From Jeotgalibacillus soli (GTDB taxonomy: Bacteria; Bacillota; Bacilli; Bacillales; Jeotgalibacillaceae): a DNA stretch of 64,000 nucleotides. This document shows positions 1 to 9,164 of the stretch, in pieces. The stretch is from the NCBI RefSeq assembly GCF_000829435.1, contig NZ_JXRP01000009.1:620001-684000 (forward strand), read 5' to 3'. The first letter of the stretch is position 1. The number at the start of each line of letters is the position of its first letter. The notes below the pieces were generated by a model that was not told where the DNA came from, searched no databases, and worked only from the letters and a program-made list of their open reading frames with translations. A program made the position numbers and the translations under genes.

Positions 1-585
1 GTTGTCGAAGAACTGGTTAATGCTTTGAACGGTAATGAAAATTCGGTTGGAAATTTTTGTGAAGTTCCAGTAGTACACACTACTACTCTTGGAGAAATCG
101 TTGATTTGATTTATTCATTTAAAAAAAGCCGTGAAGATCGCTCTATTCCTGATATGTCTAATTCATTTGCGAAAAAATTATATAGTACGTATTTGAGTTA
201 TTTGCCAAAAGATCAATTTAGTTATGATCTTACGATGCACGTAGATCCAAGAGGATCTTTTACAGAGTTTATTAAGACCCCGGATAGAGGGCAAGTTTCT
301 ATTAATATTTCTAAACCTGGAATAACCAAGGGAAATCATTGGCACCACACTAAGAATGAGAAATTCCTTGTGGTAAGTGGAATAGGAGTTATCCGTTTTA
401 GGAAAATTGGTTCAGATGAAATTATTGAATATTTTGTTAGTGGAGAAAAAATGGAAGTAGTAGATATACCTACTGGTTACACTCATAATATTGAAAATCT
501 GGGCCACACTGATATGGTCACCATTATGTGGGCGAATGAATACTTTGATCCCGAAAAGCCAGACACCTATTTCTTGGAGGTATAA
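1..585 (+). CDS. capF: CapF/WbjC-type bifunctional UDP-sugar reductase, C-terminal part (5' end outside window)
   Basis: The frame is open from base 1, so the TTG at 25 is internal and the gene starts outside the window. About 195 residues are visible: the tail of an SDR domain, then a cupin domain with the metal-binding signature GNHWHHTKNEKF at the start of the barrel. In the family (CapF, WbjC, FnlB) the cupin epimerises and the SDR reduces an intermediate on the way to UDP-N-acetyl-L-fucosamine, in the cytoplasm. The next gene, 4 bp downstream, is the matching C2-epimerase CapG, so capE would be expected just upstream, off the window. The family assignment is strong; the SDR half cannot be inspected. 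Confidence 0.88.
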   Translation, partial: VVEELVNALNGNENSVGNFCEVPVVHTTTLGEIVDLIYSFKKSREDRSIPDMSNSFAKKLYSTYLSYLPKDQFSYDLTMHVDPRGSFTEFIKTPDRGQVSINISKPGITKGNHWHHTKNEKFLVVSGIGVIRFRKIGSDEIIEYFVSGEKMEVVDIPTGYTHNIENLGHTDMVTIMWANEYFDPEKPDTYFLEV

Positions 586-589
586 TTAA

Positions 590-1714
590 ATGAAGAAACT
601 AAAAGTCATGACAGTTGTTGGTACTAGACCAGAGATTATAAGACTGTCAGCTGTAATTAATAAATTAGAAGATTCAAATGCAATAGAACATACACTTGTT
701 CATACAGGACAAAATTATGATTATGAATTAAATGAAGTATTCTTTAATGATTTCAATCTGAAAAAACCGGATTATTTTCTTAATGCAGCTACTGGAACAG
801 CAGTAGAAACAATAGGAAATATTCTAGTTAAAATTGATCCTATTATGGATGAAGTAAAACCGGATGCGGTTTTAGTACTTGGCGATACTAATAGTTGTTT
901 ATGTGCGATTGCAGCGAAGAGAAGACAAATTCCAATCTTCCATATGGAAGCAGGGAACAGATGTTTTGATCAAAGAGTTCCAGAAGAAACGAATAGAAAA
1001 ATTGTCGATCATACAGCAGATATCAACTTAACCTATAGTGATATCGCAAGAGAATATTTGTTAAGAGAAGGTCTGCCGGCAGATAGAATCATTAAAACGG
1101 GAAGCCCAATGTTTGAAGTTCTTAATTCAAGAAAAGATGACATTGAAAAGTCAGATGTGTTAGAGCGATTGGAACTTGAAGAAGGAAAATATTTTGTCGT
1201 GTCAGCTCACAGAGAGGAAAATATTAATTCAGAAACTAATTTCCTCAATCTAGTTGATAGTTTAAATGCGATTGCAGAAATGTATAATATGCCTGTGATT
1301 GTAAGTACACACCCTAGAACGAGAAATATGATTAATGCTAAAGGGATAGAATTTAATCCATTAGTAAAAACGATGAAACCTTTAGGGTTTAATGATTATG
1401 TTAAGCTTCAAATTAAGGCTAGAGCGGTTCTTAGTGATAGTGGAACGATTAGTGAGGAATCTTCAATCCTTGGGTTTAGAGCACTTAATATTAGACAAGC
1501 TCATGAAAGACCAGAGGCGATGGAAGAGGCATCAGTAATGATGGTAGGACTTATGAAAGAAAAAGTATTACAAGGATTAGAAATATTAGAAGCGCAAGAA
1601 AAAGAAACTTTAAGGCTTGTTGGGGATTATAGTATGCCTAATGTATCGGATAAAGTACTTAGGATTATTTTGTCCTATACAGATTATGTGAATAGAGTTG
1701 TTTGGGGGAAATAA
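590..1714 (+). CDS. capG: UDP-GlcNAc 2-epimerase family, UDP-N-acetyl-L-fucosamine synthase
   Basis: This 374-residue protein has the non-hydrolysing UDP-GlcNAc 2-epimerase layout. It opens with VGTRPEIIRLS, carries HTGQNYDYELNEVFF and HMEAGNRCFDQRVPEETNR in the first half, and SAHREENI and LSDSGTISEESS in the second. The last two line the nucleotide-sugar site between two Rossmann-like domains. Because it directly follows capF, the likely reaction is the final C2 epimerisation giving UDP-N-acetyl-L-fucosamine rather than UDP-ManNAc formation. The start is an ATG with GGAGG about 8 bases upstream. It appears to be the last gene of the capEFG unit, since a scar without genes follows. Confidence 0.9.
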   Translation: MKKLKVMTVVGTRPEIIRLSAVINKLEDSNAIEHTLVHTGQNYDYELNEVFFNDFNLKKPDYFLNAATGTAVETIGNILVKIDPIMDEVKPDAVLVLGDTNSCLCAIAAKRRQIPIFHMEAGNRCFDQRVPEETNRKIVDHTADINLTYSDIAREYLLREGLPADRIIKTGSPMFEVLNSRKDDIEKSDVLERLELEEGKYFVVSAHREENINSETNFLNLVDSLNAIAEMYNMPVIVSTHPRTRNMINAKGIEFNPLVKTMKPLGFNDYVKLQIKARAVLSDSGTISEESSILGFRALNIRQAHERPEAMEEASVMMVGLMKEKVLQGLEILEAQEKETLRLVGDYSMPNVSDKVLRIILSYTDYVNRVVWGK

Positions 1715-2347
1715 AAGCTTACTCTATGACCATAAAAGATATATTAATAGTGAAGTTAAGAAATGTAGATATTTCTAAACCTGGAAATAGCAGAACAGTT
1801 TTCACCTAACTAAATGGGGACTAAAAATCGATATTCGTTAACAATAGTTATCTTCAAGACATTTGACGTGGAAGCACTGCAAAAAATCTTCTAAAGATAA
1901 AAGTGGCAAGTTAAAGAAAGATCTAAGGCCAACAATCATAATTCATCTTATAATGATTCCGTCTTATTCCTATGGGTTTACTAGTTATCAATTATGTTAC
2001 TGATTTCTTAACCTTTCTGGAACTTGCTCATTAGATAATGGACTTGAAAATTCCCAAAATATATTTATACATGCCTTGGTAGGTTTTTCAAACATACTCT
2101 ATCTAACAAGTAGAGGAAGTGATGTACGAAATCTGATCTTGGTACTTTATACGTTCAATCAAATAAGTTAATAATTGGATTAATGACTTGTCTCCTTTTT
2201 TCGAGATTTTGGGTGTATGATAACCTAAGTTATCTATAGGATTTAGGGTAGACAAGTTTTTTCTTATAAGCCTTCTAAATCAAAGGCTATTAAACTTATA
2301 TAATAAAAAAGTTTTGACAATATGTACTTTATTGTAGGGAGTTATCA
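1715..2347. other. Gene-free AT-rich scar with a duplicated capF fragment and possible transposase debris
   Basis: No intact reading frame is present. An 18-bp stretch at 1769-1786 is identical to 305-322 inside capF (the codons for ISKPG) and runs into stops, which suggests a remnant of another capF copy. Around 2085-2190, short peptides across several frameshifts loosely recall the C-terminus of IS66-type transposases; this reading is weak. An 8-bp inverted repeat (2186-2193 with 2250-2257) is followed by a T run. A TATAAT hexamer sits at 2299-2304 before the next gene, without a convincing -35. Confidence 0.4.
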
Positions 2348-3445
2348 ATGGAAAAAATATTAATGATAGGGCCGTTTTCAAAACAAATAAATGGAATGAC
2401 TGTAGCTAATAAAATGCTTTTAAGTGGTTTGAAATACAAATATCAAGTGGAATTTATAGATACGTTAAAAGAAGTAAAATTTGATAATAAAGAAAATCAA
2501 GGGGAATTCAGACTACTAAAGTTTTTAAAAATACTTAAGTATATGTTTAAAGAAATATATATGGTAACAACAAATCATTACAAATGTATATATATGACAC
2601 CTGGACAAAGCTTTTATGGCTTTGCTAGATTCATTCCATATATGCTAGTTGCAATAATAAAGAAACAAGTTTTTTATTTGCATATACATGGTAGTAAATT
2701 TAGAGAGATATATGATAGACAACCAAAATTAAAACAATTTCTTATTAAATTTTTTCTTAAAAGAGCTAAAGGTATAATTTTATTAGGAGATTCACTGAGG
2801 TTTATGTTTGAGGGGATAGTTGCACAAGATAGAATATTCATATGTGAAAATGGAGTTGAAGACAGATTTGTTGCTAGTCCAAAAGAATTAGAAACAAAGA
2901 TTAAGAATAAGAAGATTGAAGAGAAACAGTATGTTTTATTCCTCAGTAATTTGATGGAAGATAAAGGTATACTAACATTACTAAAAGCCTCAGAATCTTT
3001 TAGTGAAAAGGAAATTTTAATTAATTTAGCGGGGAAAATAGAGCCGAAAATAGAGCCAAAAATAATGGATTATTTAAATAAGAACCCGGAAAAAATAATT
3101 TACAATGGGGTTGTGGACGGTTTTAGAAAGAAAGAATTGCTTTTGAAAAGTGATATTTTTATTTTGCCTTCAAAGGATGAAGGACAACCTATCTCCATTT
3201 TAGAAGCATATGCTAACGCTTGCTCCGTTATTACCGATGAAAATGTTGGAGGAATAGGTGATATTTTTTCAGGCAATATAAATGGCTATGCTTGTGATAA
3301 TAAAGATTACTTTACTATAGTAGAGGGGATTAAAAAACTAAAGTTTGATAAAAACTCTATGATGAAAAATTATAATTATTACAACCTATATTTCACTGAA
3401 AAAGAATTTGTTGGGAGGATAGTAGACATCCTTGAAAATAATTAA
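2348..3445 (+). CDS. Glycosyltransferase, GT4-like (group 1)
   Basis: This 365-residue protein has a GT-B layout. The N-terminal Rossmann half starts MEKILMIGPFSKQINGMT, and a C-terminal half near residue 280 carries the family-1 E-x7-E pattern (SKDEGQPISILEAYANACS). It should transfer a sugar from a nucleotide donor to the lipid-linked repeat unit at the inner face of the membrane. Donor and acceptor cannot be read from sequence. The ATG is preceded by GGGAG at about 6 bases. Codon use is very AT-rich, like the five genes after it, and the 3' end overlaps the flippase gene by 14 bases. Confidence 0.85.
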   Translation: MEKILMIGPFSKQINGMTVANKMLLSGLKYKYQVEFIDTLKEVKFDNKENQGEFRLLKFLKILKYMFKEIYMVTTNHYKCIYMTPGQSFYGFARFIPYMLVAIIKKQVFYLHIHGSKFREIYDRQPKLKQFLIKFFLKRAKGIILLGDSLRFMFEGIVAQDRIFICENGVEDRFVASPKELETKIKNKKIEEKQYVLFLSNLMEDKGILTLLKASESFSEKEILINLAGKIEPKIEPKIMDYLNKNPEKIIYNGVVDGFRKKELLLKSDIFILPSKDEGQPISILEAYANACSVITDENVGGIGDIFSGNINGYACDNKDYFTIVEGIKKLKFDKNSMMKNYNYYNLYFTEKEFVGRIVDILENN

Positions 3446-4718
3446 GTCATTTAAAGGTATAAACAAGGTAAGTTTCTTGACTAATAATAAAAAAGAAATA
3501 ACTTTAAGTGCCTTTTCACAGATAATATTATTATTGCAGTTAGTTGTTCAAAATAAGCTTCTAGCAGTTAATTTCAGTAAATTAGAGTATGGGAATTGGG
3601 CATTATTATTATCAATATATGTATTAATTTCTATGCTACCTTTTACCGCATTTGATCAAGCTATTGCTAAGTTAACTTACCATAAAATTAATTCAAAAGA
3701 AAAGTACTATTTTACAAATAATGTTTATTTAGTTTATTTATTTTTATTCGTTGTTTACTTTATTGTGTTAGGGATTGTTACTAGTACAGTATTTACAAGT
3801 ACTATTCTGTCCTCATTCTTTGTTTATTTCATCTTATTTACATTTACAGAAATATTAAAGAGCAGCCTTTTGGTTATGGATAATGCATCTAGAGACAGAT
3901 TAAGGGTTATGTTTTTAAGATTATTTGAATTAATATTTAGAACAATATTATTAATTTTATTAGCTTATTTCAAGGTTTTTACCATAAATAATGTATTAAT
4001 TATTTTCATGCTAGGAAATATTATTATGATTTTAACTTCATATAAAAAATTCAATACAATTTATGGTTATATAAAAGTAAATAAGATAAAGCAATTCTAT
4101 AATGATATTATTTTATTTTCTTATCCATTAATGATATGGGCAATTTTTGGGTGGTTGCAAAATATGGTTAACAGATGGTATCTTGATTACTATTTAGATC
4201 CAGAAACAGTTGCAGCTTATACAATTTTAGTTTCATTATCATTTTTTTTGCCAAATGCGTTTTATGGAATTGTCAACAATTTTTTTATGCCATATATATT
4301 TTCTAAAAATACTAAAACAAGTTATTCATTTTATAAAAGTTACTTAATGATAATAGGAATCTTATTATTTCTATATACAATTTTCATTGTTTTCACAAGT
4401 GATTATTTAGTCATAATTTTAGCTGATAGTAAATATTTAGATATTTCTCCATATATACCATTTATAACCCTTTCCTCATCACTTTATATCATAGCAATGT
4501 TATCTACATTTGAAATATTTAGAAGTGGTGAAACAAAGAAATTATTATTTCCTACAATATTATCAGGATTGCTACCCGCAATCGCAGGTTTTTTTATTAT
4601 AAATAATTACGGTCTTATAGGAGCGATATTAAATCACATATTAGGTCAGGTGGTTTATGCAATTATTGTCTTATATATTTCATACAGACATATTAGAAGG
4701 GAAGATATGAGTGCTTAA
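3432..4718 (+). CDS. Wzx-type polysaccharide flippase
   Basis: This 428-residue, almost wholly hydrophobic protein has roughly 12 membrane segments and short charged loops, typical of the Wzx/MATE-like polysaccharide export family. It would move the undecaprenyl-linked repeat unit across the membrane. The start is a TTG inside the end of the upstream gene, with GGGAGG about 13 bases upstream. The next gene overlaps by 8 bases, so translation is probably coupled. Family members share little sequence identity, so the call rests on topology, length and position beside a Wzy-like gene. No gene symbol is assigned. Confidence 0.8.
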   Translation: MKIIKSFKGINKVSFLTNNKKEITLSAFSQIILLLQLVVQNKLLAVNFSKLEYGNWALLLSIYVLISMLPFTAFDQAIAKLTYHKINSKEKYYFTNNVYLVYLFLFVVYFIVLGIVTSTVFTSTILSSFFVYFILFTFTEILKSSLLVMDNASRDRLRVMFLRLFELIFRTILLILLAYFKVFTINNVLIIFMLGNIIMILTSYKKFNTIYGYIKVNKIKQFYNDIILFSYPLMIWAIFGWLQNMVNRWYLDYYLDPETVAAYTILVSLSFFLPNAFYGIVNNFFMPYIFSKNTKTSYSFYKSYLMIIGILLFLYTIFIVFTSDYLVIILADSKYLDISPYIPFITLSSSLYIIAMLSTFEIFRSGETKKLLFPTILSGLLPAIAGFFIINNYGLIGAILNHILGQVVYAIIVLYISYRHIRREDMSA

Positions 4719-5859
4719 AGACTTGTTGTTGAAAAATAAATTAATTTGGAATATTAATAAAAATATAAAAGCATATCAAGTGGAAAGTAAATACAAAAAA
4801 AACTTTAATTATTATAGGAAAATGGATTTTAATAATGACATTGATGATTTATTAAGAAGCAGGGGATGGAGTGATGTAAATAAAAATGCTTTAAAAGTTT
4901 TTTATTTTGGAGGAGATCCTCTTCAGGATTTTGGTGGCTTTAACCAAGCACTTGCAAATATGTACGATTTGAAATTATTTTATAAAAGGGATGGCAGTTA
5001 CGGACAATATTCCAGGGGACAAGCTAGGGATCAAAATCTTGATTGGTTGAGTGAACAATTCGATTCTTATAAAAGAGAAGAAAACTGGGTTCCTGACATT
5101 TTGATGATGCAATCATTTGGATTTAACATAAATATAGAAAAAATGAAAAAATTAAAGGAAATGTATGGATTTAAAATTATAAATATAGGTATGGATGAGA
5201 GACTATCTTATAAGTTGGGAATAGAAAACGGCTATGAAAAAGGTATTGCAGGCCTAAATGAAATTGTTGATTTAGTATTAGTAACAACTCCAGAATGCGT
5301 AGAATGGTATTTAAAAGAGGGAATCCCTGCTTTCTACTTTCCCCTTGCAAGTAATGAAGAAGTATATTTTCCTATAGAAAATATTGAAAAAAAATATGAT
5401 GTTGGGTTTATTGGTAGGAACTATGGCTTAAGAAAAGAACTGATTCAATTTTTAACTAAGAACGGAATTAACATTAAAGCATATGGACCAGGTTGGGGAA
5501 GTGGGGTATTAGATGTTAATGATAACAATGAGTTTTATAACTCTTGCAAAATTGTTCTGGGAACTGCAAACATAGCTTATAGCAGTAAGTTAATGAATCC
5601 TAAGCTTCGCGATTTTGAGGTTCCTCTTTCAGGAACGTTGTATATAACCAATTACACACAAGAGTTAACTGAATTGTATCAAGGAGATAAAGAAATTGTT
5701 TTTTATAAAACGAAAGATGAATTATTAAAAAAAATTAACCTATACTTAGGAAACGATAAAATGAGGGATGAAATTGCTAAAAATGGTTATGAAAAAGCTC
5801 TGGCAGCTCATACTTATCAAGTTCGACTAAAAGAAATCTTTAACAAATTTCTGAAATAA
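4711..5859 (+). CDS. CgeB-like glycosyltransferase
   Basis: The 382-residue product resembles the CgeB/Glyco_trans_1_2 type. It has a divergent N-terminal half (VFYFGGDPLQDFGG), then KYDVGFIGRNYGLRKELI near residue 228, KAYGPGWGSG, and a C-terminal NPKLRDFEVPLSGTLYITNY block. That last block is the conserved family region where the nucleotide sugar is expected to bind. The start is GTG, overlapping the flippase stop. A second protein of the same type lies at 7227-8312, so the repeat unit probably needs two related linkages. The donor sugar is unknown. Confidence 0.78.
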   Translation: MLKDLLLKNKLIWNINKNIKAYQVESKYKKNFNYYRKMDFNNDIDDLLRSRGWSDVNKNALKVFYFGGDPLQDFGGFNQALANMYDLKLFYKRDGSYGQYSRGQARDQNLDWLSEQFDSYKREENWVPDILMMQSFGFNINIEKMKKLKEMYGFKIINIGMDERLSYKLGIENGYEKGIAGLNEIVDLVLVTTPECVEWYLKEGIPAFYFPLASNEEVYFPIENIEKKYDVGFIGRNYGLRKELIQFLTKNGINIKAYGPGWGSGVLDVNDNNEFYNSCKIVLGTANIAYSSKLMNPKLRDFEVPLSGTLYITNYTQELTELYQGDKEIVFYKTKDELLKKINLYLGNDKMRDEIAKNGYEKALAAHTYQVRLKEIFNKFLK

Positions 5860-5881
5860 ATGATATGCAGGTGATAGAAAG

Positions 5882-7204
5882 GTGAATTTATTATTATATA
5901 TTTTCGTGAGTATGTTTTTTTTAATAATCTTAATAAGGCATTTCCGAAATGAAATGTTCCAAATCACGCCATTGGCATTATTCTATATATTATTGTTAAT
6001 TGATGTTTTTATGCCTGCAATTTTGTTTGAAATTTCCGGTTTACCTGTATATCCAGCATATTATGGTTATATAAGTGAATATGATTTACTTAAATCAGTT
6101 TTTATATTTGTGGTTGCCGCGTTTTTCTTCACTTTGGGTTATCGAACCAAAGTTATTAGACTATTTGAGAACAAGCCATACTTTAAGAATGAGTATCAAT
6201 TAAATTATAAGTTACTATACATTTTCTACCTTATCACTGTTTTTAATGTCATTTTGAACGGTTATATAGAAATTAGAAACCTGGGTGGCTTCGAAAATTA
6301 TTATGACTTCAAAATTAAAAGAGTCTACTTAGAAACAATGCAATCGGCAAATATTTTTGAGAAAATTGTTTTTTTAATTTCTAGTAAAAGTAGTTCACTT
6401 TTAATTCTTCTTAATAGTCTTTTATTCTACAATAGATTTAATTACAACAAGAAGATATTATGGGGATTAGTTATTCCTTTAATTACATTTCTTTTAATAT
6501 TAACAGGTTTGCATAGAGGAACGATTTTAAACTTTTTCATATCACTAATTGTAGTGGAAATTTTCAGGATGCAAAAAACCAAACATAAACTTAACTTTAA
6601 AATAAGCAAAAAAATCAAAAATAGATTTGTAGCTTTTGGATTAGTTTCTGTTATATTCTTTTTAACATTTGGTGCTATTAGAGGTAGGCTAAATAGCTCT
6701 GTTTGGGGAAATGAGATAACGTTTTTTGAAAGTCTACTTCTCCAAATCCAAAACAACTTTGGTATATCGTTGCTTGCACTTGCGAGGGTACAAAATTATT
6801 TTTCTAGTAATGAAAATTGGTTACTTGGACAAACTATATTTGAGATGTTGTATTTTTTTGTTCCTAGACCAATTTTTCCAGAAAAACCAATTCAGTATGG
6901 GATTATTTCAGCTAATACGATTATGGGTAGTCCTAGTTCAACAATGGATGCAATTACTATTCCTGGTGAGATGATAGCTAATTTTGGTTTGCTAGGTGTT
7001 GTTTTAGTTTTTGCTTTTGGCTATTTTTATAAACTGCTTAAACACTGGACATATAATGAGCAGTATATTCCTGTTTATGCAACTTTAATAACAACTGTTA
7101 CAGTAACCTTTTGGATGAGTTTTACAGGATTATTTAGTCAAATGATATATCTTCCAGTATATATGGTAATTATAAAAATTCTATTTAAAAAAGTTAAGGT
7201 ATAG
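5882..7204 (+). CDS. Wzy-type O-antigen/capsule repeat-unit polymerase
   Basis: This 440-residue polytopic membrane protein has about 10-12 hydrophobic segments and a large extracytoplasmic loop around residues 290-370. The loop contains VPRPIFPEKPIQYG, of a kind seen in oligosaccharide repeat-unit polymerases. It would join flipped repeat units on the outer face of the membrane. The start is GTG, 22 bases after the previous stop, with GATAGAAAGG upstream. Wzy proteins are too diverse for a specific linkage to be read. The call rests on topology, the loop and its place between transferases and flippase. Confidence 0.78.
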   Translation: MNLLLYIFVSMFFLIILIRHFRNEMFQITPLALFYILLLIDVFMPAILFEISGLPVYPAYYGYISEYDLLKSVFIFVVAAFFFTLGYRTKVIRLFENKPYFKNEYQLNYKLLYIFYLITVFNVILNGYIEIRNLGGFENYYDFKIKRVYLETMQSANIFEKIVFLISSKSSSLLILLNSLLFYNRFNYNKKILWGLVIPLITFLLILTGLHRGTILNFFISLIVVEIFRMQKTKHKLNFKISKKIKNRFVAFGLVSVIFFLTFGAIRGRLNSSVWGNEITFFESLLLQIQNNFGISLLALARVQNYFSSNENWLLGQTIFEMLYFFVPRPIFPEKPIQYGIISANTIMGSPSSTMDAITIPGEMIANFGLLGVVLVFAFGYFYKLLKHWTYNEQYIPVYATLITTVTVTFWMSFTGLFSQMIYLPVYMVIIKILFKKVKV

Positions 7205-7226
7205 TAAATTAAAGCGAGGATTATAT

Positions 7227-8312
7227 ATGAAAATCTTAATTGTTGGGGATTTTTATTGGGAAATATATGCCCAATCATTTTATAAAGCTTTCCGAGATAA
7301 AAAACACGATGTAATTAAGTTTGATACGAATGTTTATTTTAAAAGTATACCCAACCTTGTAGGAACAGGCAAAAAGAAAAGGGAAGTTAAAGATTTTGGG
7401 TATCTTTTTCAATGTAAGTACAATATTGGCCCAATAATTTTTAAAATGAACCTAGATTTAAAAAGGATAATTAGGAAAGAAAATCCAGACTTGGTGTTCT
7501 TGTATAGAGATAGATTTACAAGACCTTCTGTACTTAAAAATATTAAATCAAAAAAAATTAAGATATTCACTTATAATAATGATAATCCATTCTCTTTAGA
7601 TTATAAAAAATACTTTTGGAAGAACTACTTTAAGAGTTTGAGTTACTGTGATCATGTTTTTGCTTACAGATATTCAAATCTAGAGGATTATAGGAGGAGG
7701 GGTATAAATAACTCAAGTATCCTTAGATCTTACTATATAAAAGAACAAAATAATTTTGTTGATCCATCTACTGTAGGAAGCCAATATCAGAGTGATGTTT
7801 CTTTTATAGGTCATTTTGAAAATGATAATCGAGATGAATTTTTAAAGGAATTAATTATGAAAGATTATACTATCAAATTATTTGGTAGTGGGTGGGAAAA
7901 ATCGAAATATTATGATTTTTTCATAAAGAGACTAGGTGAAATTAAACATCTAAAAGAGGACTATAACATAGCAATTAATAGTACAAAAATTGCTCTAGTT
8001 TTCCTATCAAAGTTAAATAAGGATACTTATACAAGACGGTGTTTTGAAATACCAGCGACTAAAACTTTTATGCTAGCAGAGTACACAGCAGATTTAAGTA
8101 GCATGTTTAAAGAAGGTGAAGAAGCTGAGTATTTTAGAGATATAACTGAATTTACGCGAAAGATAGAATATTACTTAGAAAACGATAAAGAAAGAGAAAG
8201 CATTGCTCAAAATGGTTATAAGAGATTAATCTCTGACGGCCACGAAGTTAGTGATAGGGTTGATGAAATAATTAATGTTTATAAAGACCTAATAAATAAG
8301 AAGGAAGGTTAA
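7227..8312 (+). CDS. CgeB-like glycosyltransferase
   Basis: The 361-residue protein starts MKILIVGDFYWEIYAQSF. It carries VSFIGHFENDNRDEFL near residue 195, IKLFGSGWEKSKY, and TRRCFEIPATKTFMLAEYT near residue 270, the same order of blocks as in the protein at 4711-5859. Such proteins are GT-B glycosyltransferases using nucleotide sugars. The ATG follows a GCGAGGA box. Spacing to neighbours is 22 and 9 bases, so it is part of the same transcription unit. The exact sugar is unknown. Confidence 0.78.
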   Translation: MKILIVGDFYWEIYAQSFYKAFRDKKHDVIKFDTNVYFKSIPNLVGTGKKKREVKDFGYLFQCKYNIGPIIFKMNLDLKRIIRKENPDLVFLYRDRFTRPSVLKNIKSKKIKIFTYNNDNPFSLDYKKYFWKNYFKSLSYCDHVFAYRYSNLEDYRRRGINNSSILRSYYIKEQNNFVDPSTVGSQYQSDVSFIGHFENDNRDEFLKELIMKDYTIKLFGSGWEKSKYYDFFIKRLGEIKHLKEDYNIAINSTKIALVFLSKLNKDTYTRRCFEIPATKTFMLAEYTADLSSMFKEGEEAEYFRDITEFTRKIEYYLENDKERESIAQNGYKRLISDGHEVSDRVDEIINVYKDLINKKEG

Positions 8313-8321
8313 AGATAATAA

Positions 8322-8780
8322 ATGCTTAAAAAGCTCCTGTACAAAATATTATTACCAACCGAAAATTCAGTAGAATTATGTTATCTACGAATAAAGTATA
8401 AAAACCGCAAATTTATTTCGTTAATCTTGGAAAATATGTTAATTAATAAATATGGAATTTCAGTTGGTATGAACAGTATTATAGGGAAAAATTTGAAAAT
8501 TCCACATCCTACAAGTATTGTTATCGGAGACGGGGTAGTGATAGGAGATAATGTAACACTTTACCAAAATGTAACGTTGGGAAAAAAAAAGGGAAATATT
8601 GATTCTACACGAGATTATCCAATAATAGGAAATAATGTAACTATTTTTGCTGGTGCTCAAATAATAGGAAATGTGTTAATCGGGGATGGAGCGGTAATTG
8701 GTGCAAATAGCGTTGTTTTGGAAGATGTTGAAGAAAATGGAGTATATGCAGGTATACCAGCAAAAAAGTTAAATAAATAG
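8322..8780 (+). CDS. Hexapeptide-repeat acetyltransferase (CysE/SAT-like fold)
   Basis: This 152-residue protein consists mainly of left-handed beta-helix hexapeptide repeats: IGKNLKIPHPTSIVIGDGVV, IGDNVTLYQNVTLGKKKG, then IIGNNVTIFAGAQIIGN and IGDGAVIGANSVV, ending AGIPAKKL. This matches short serine-acetyltransferase-like enzymes that O-acetylate sugars in polysaccharide clusters using acetyl-CoA. The usual N-terminal helical domain of cysteine-biosynthetic CysE is short here, and the context argues for capsule modification. It is the last gene of the AT-rich block. Confidence 0.82.
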   Translation: MLKKLLYKILLPTENSVELCYLRIKYKNRKFISLILENMLINKYGISVGMNSIIGKNLKIPHPTSIVIGDGVVIGDNVTLYQNVTLGKKKGNIDSTRDYPIIGNNVTIFAGAQIIGNVLIGDGAVIGANSVVLEDVEENGVYAGIPAKKLNK

Positions 8781-9164
8781 GATTTTAATCAGAATTATTT
8801 TTATTACAGGAGTTTTTAGATTTATTGCTTGAGACTGGCTAACTTGCTAATAACATTGAATTCTTTTCTAAACTCCCAAAAATTTTTGGATGTTTTAAGT
8901 GCTTAAAATTATTCGTATAAACAATGTCATTATAGAGGGATAGAAAATCCTGTGTACTAAACTGTTTTAATAATATTAAAACTCTATTTTTGACAATGAA
9001 CTTGGACCATTTGAATATGACATATTTCGTATTTCATTAAGCAGGAGATAAGAACTCCCTTGTTATATTAAGGAAAGAAATTGAGTCCATTAATAAATTT
9101 TTAAGTCGATATAAAGTCATAGAGATTTACGATTTTTAATACAATAGTAAAGGAAGTTATGACT
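8781..9164. other. AT-rich intergenic region, no gene seen
   Basis: No frame of useful length is present. An inverted repeat GTTTTAAT-aat-ATTAAAAC at 8963-8981 followed by a T-rich stretch could be a weak terminator. A TTGACA at 8989-8994 has only a poor -10 partner. The region marks the change from the AT-rich capsule genes to more typical base composition. Confidence 0.4.

Noticed and set aside
25..27. TTG as the start of the first gene
   Set aside because: The frame remains open to base 1 with capF-like residues, so the gene simply begins outside the window.
2314..2319. TTGACA as a -35 for the first transferase gene
   Set aside because: A -10 at normal spacing would fall on the ribosome site at 2337-2341, leaving no room for a leader.
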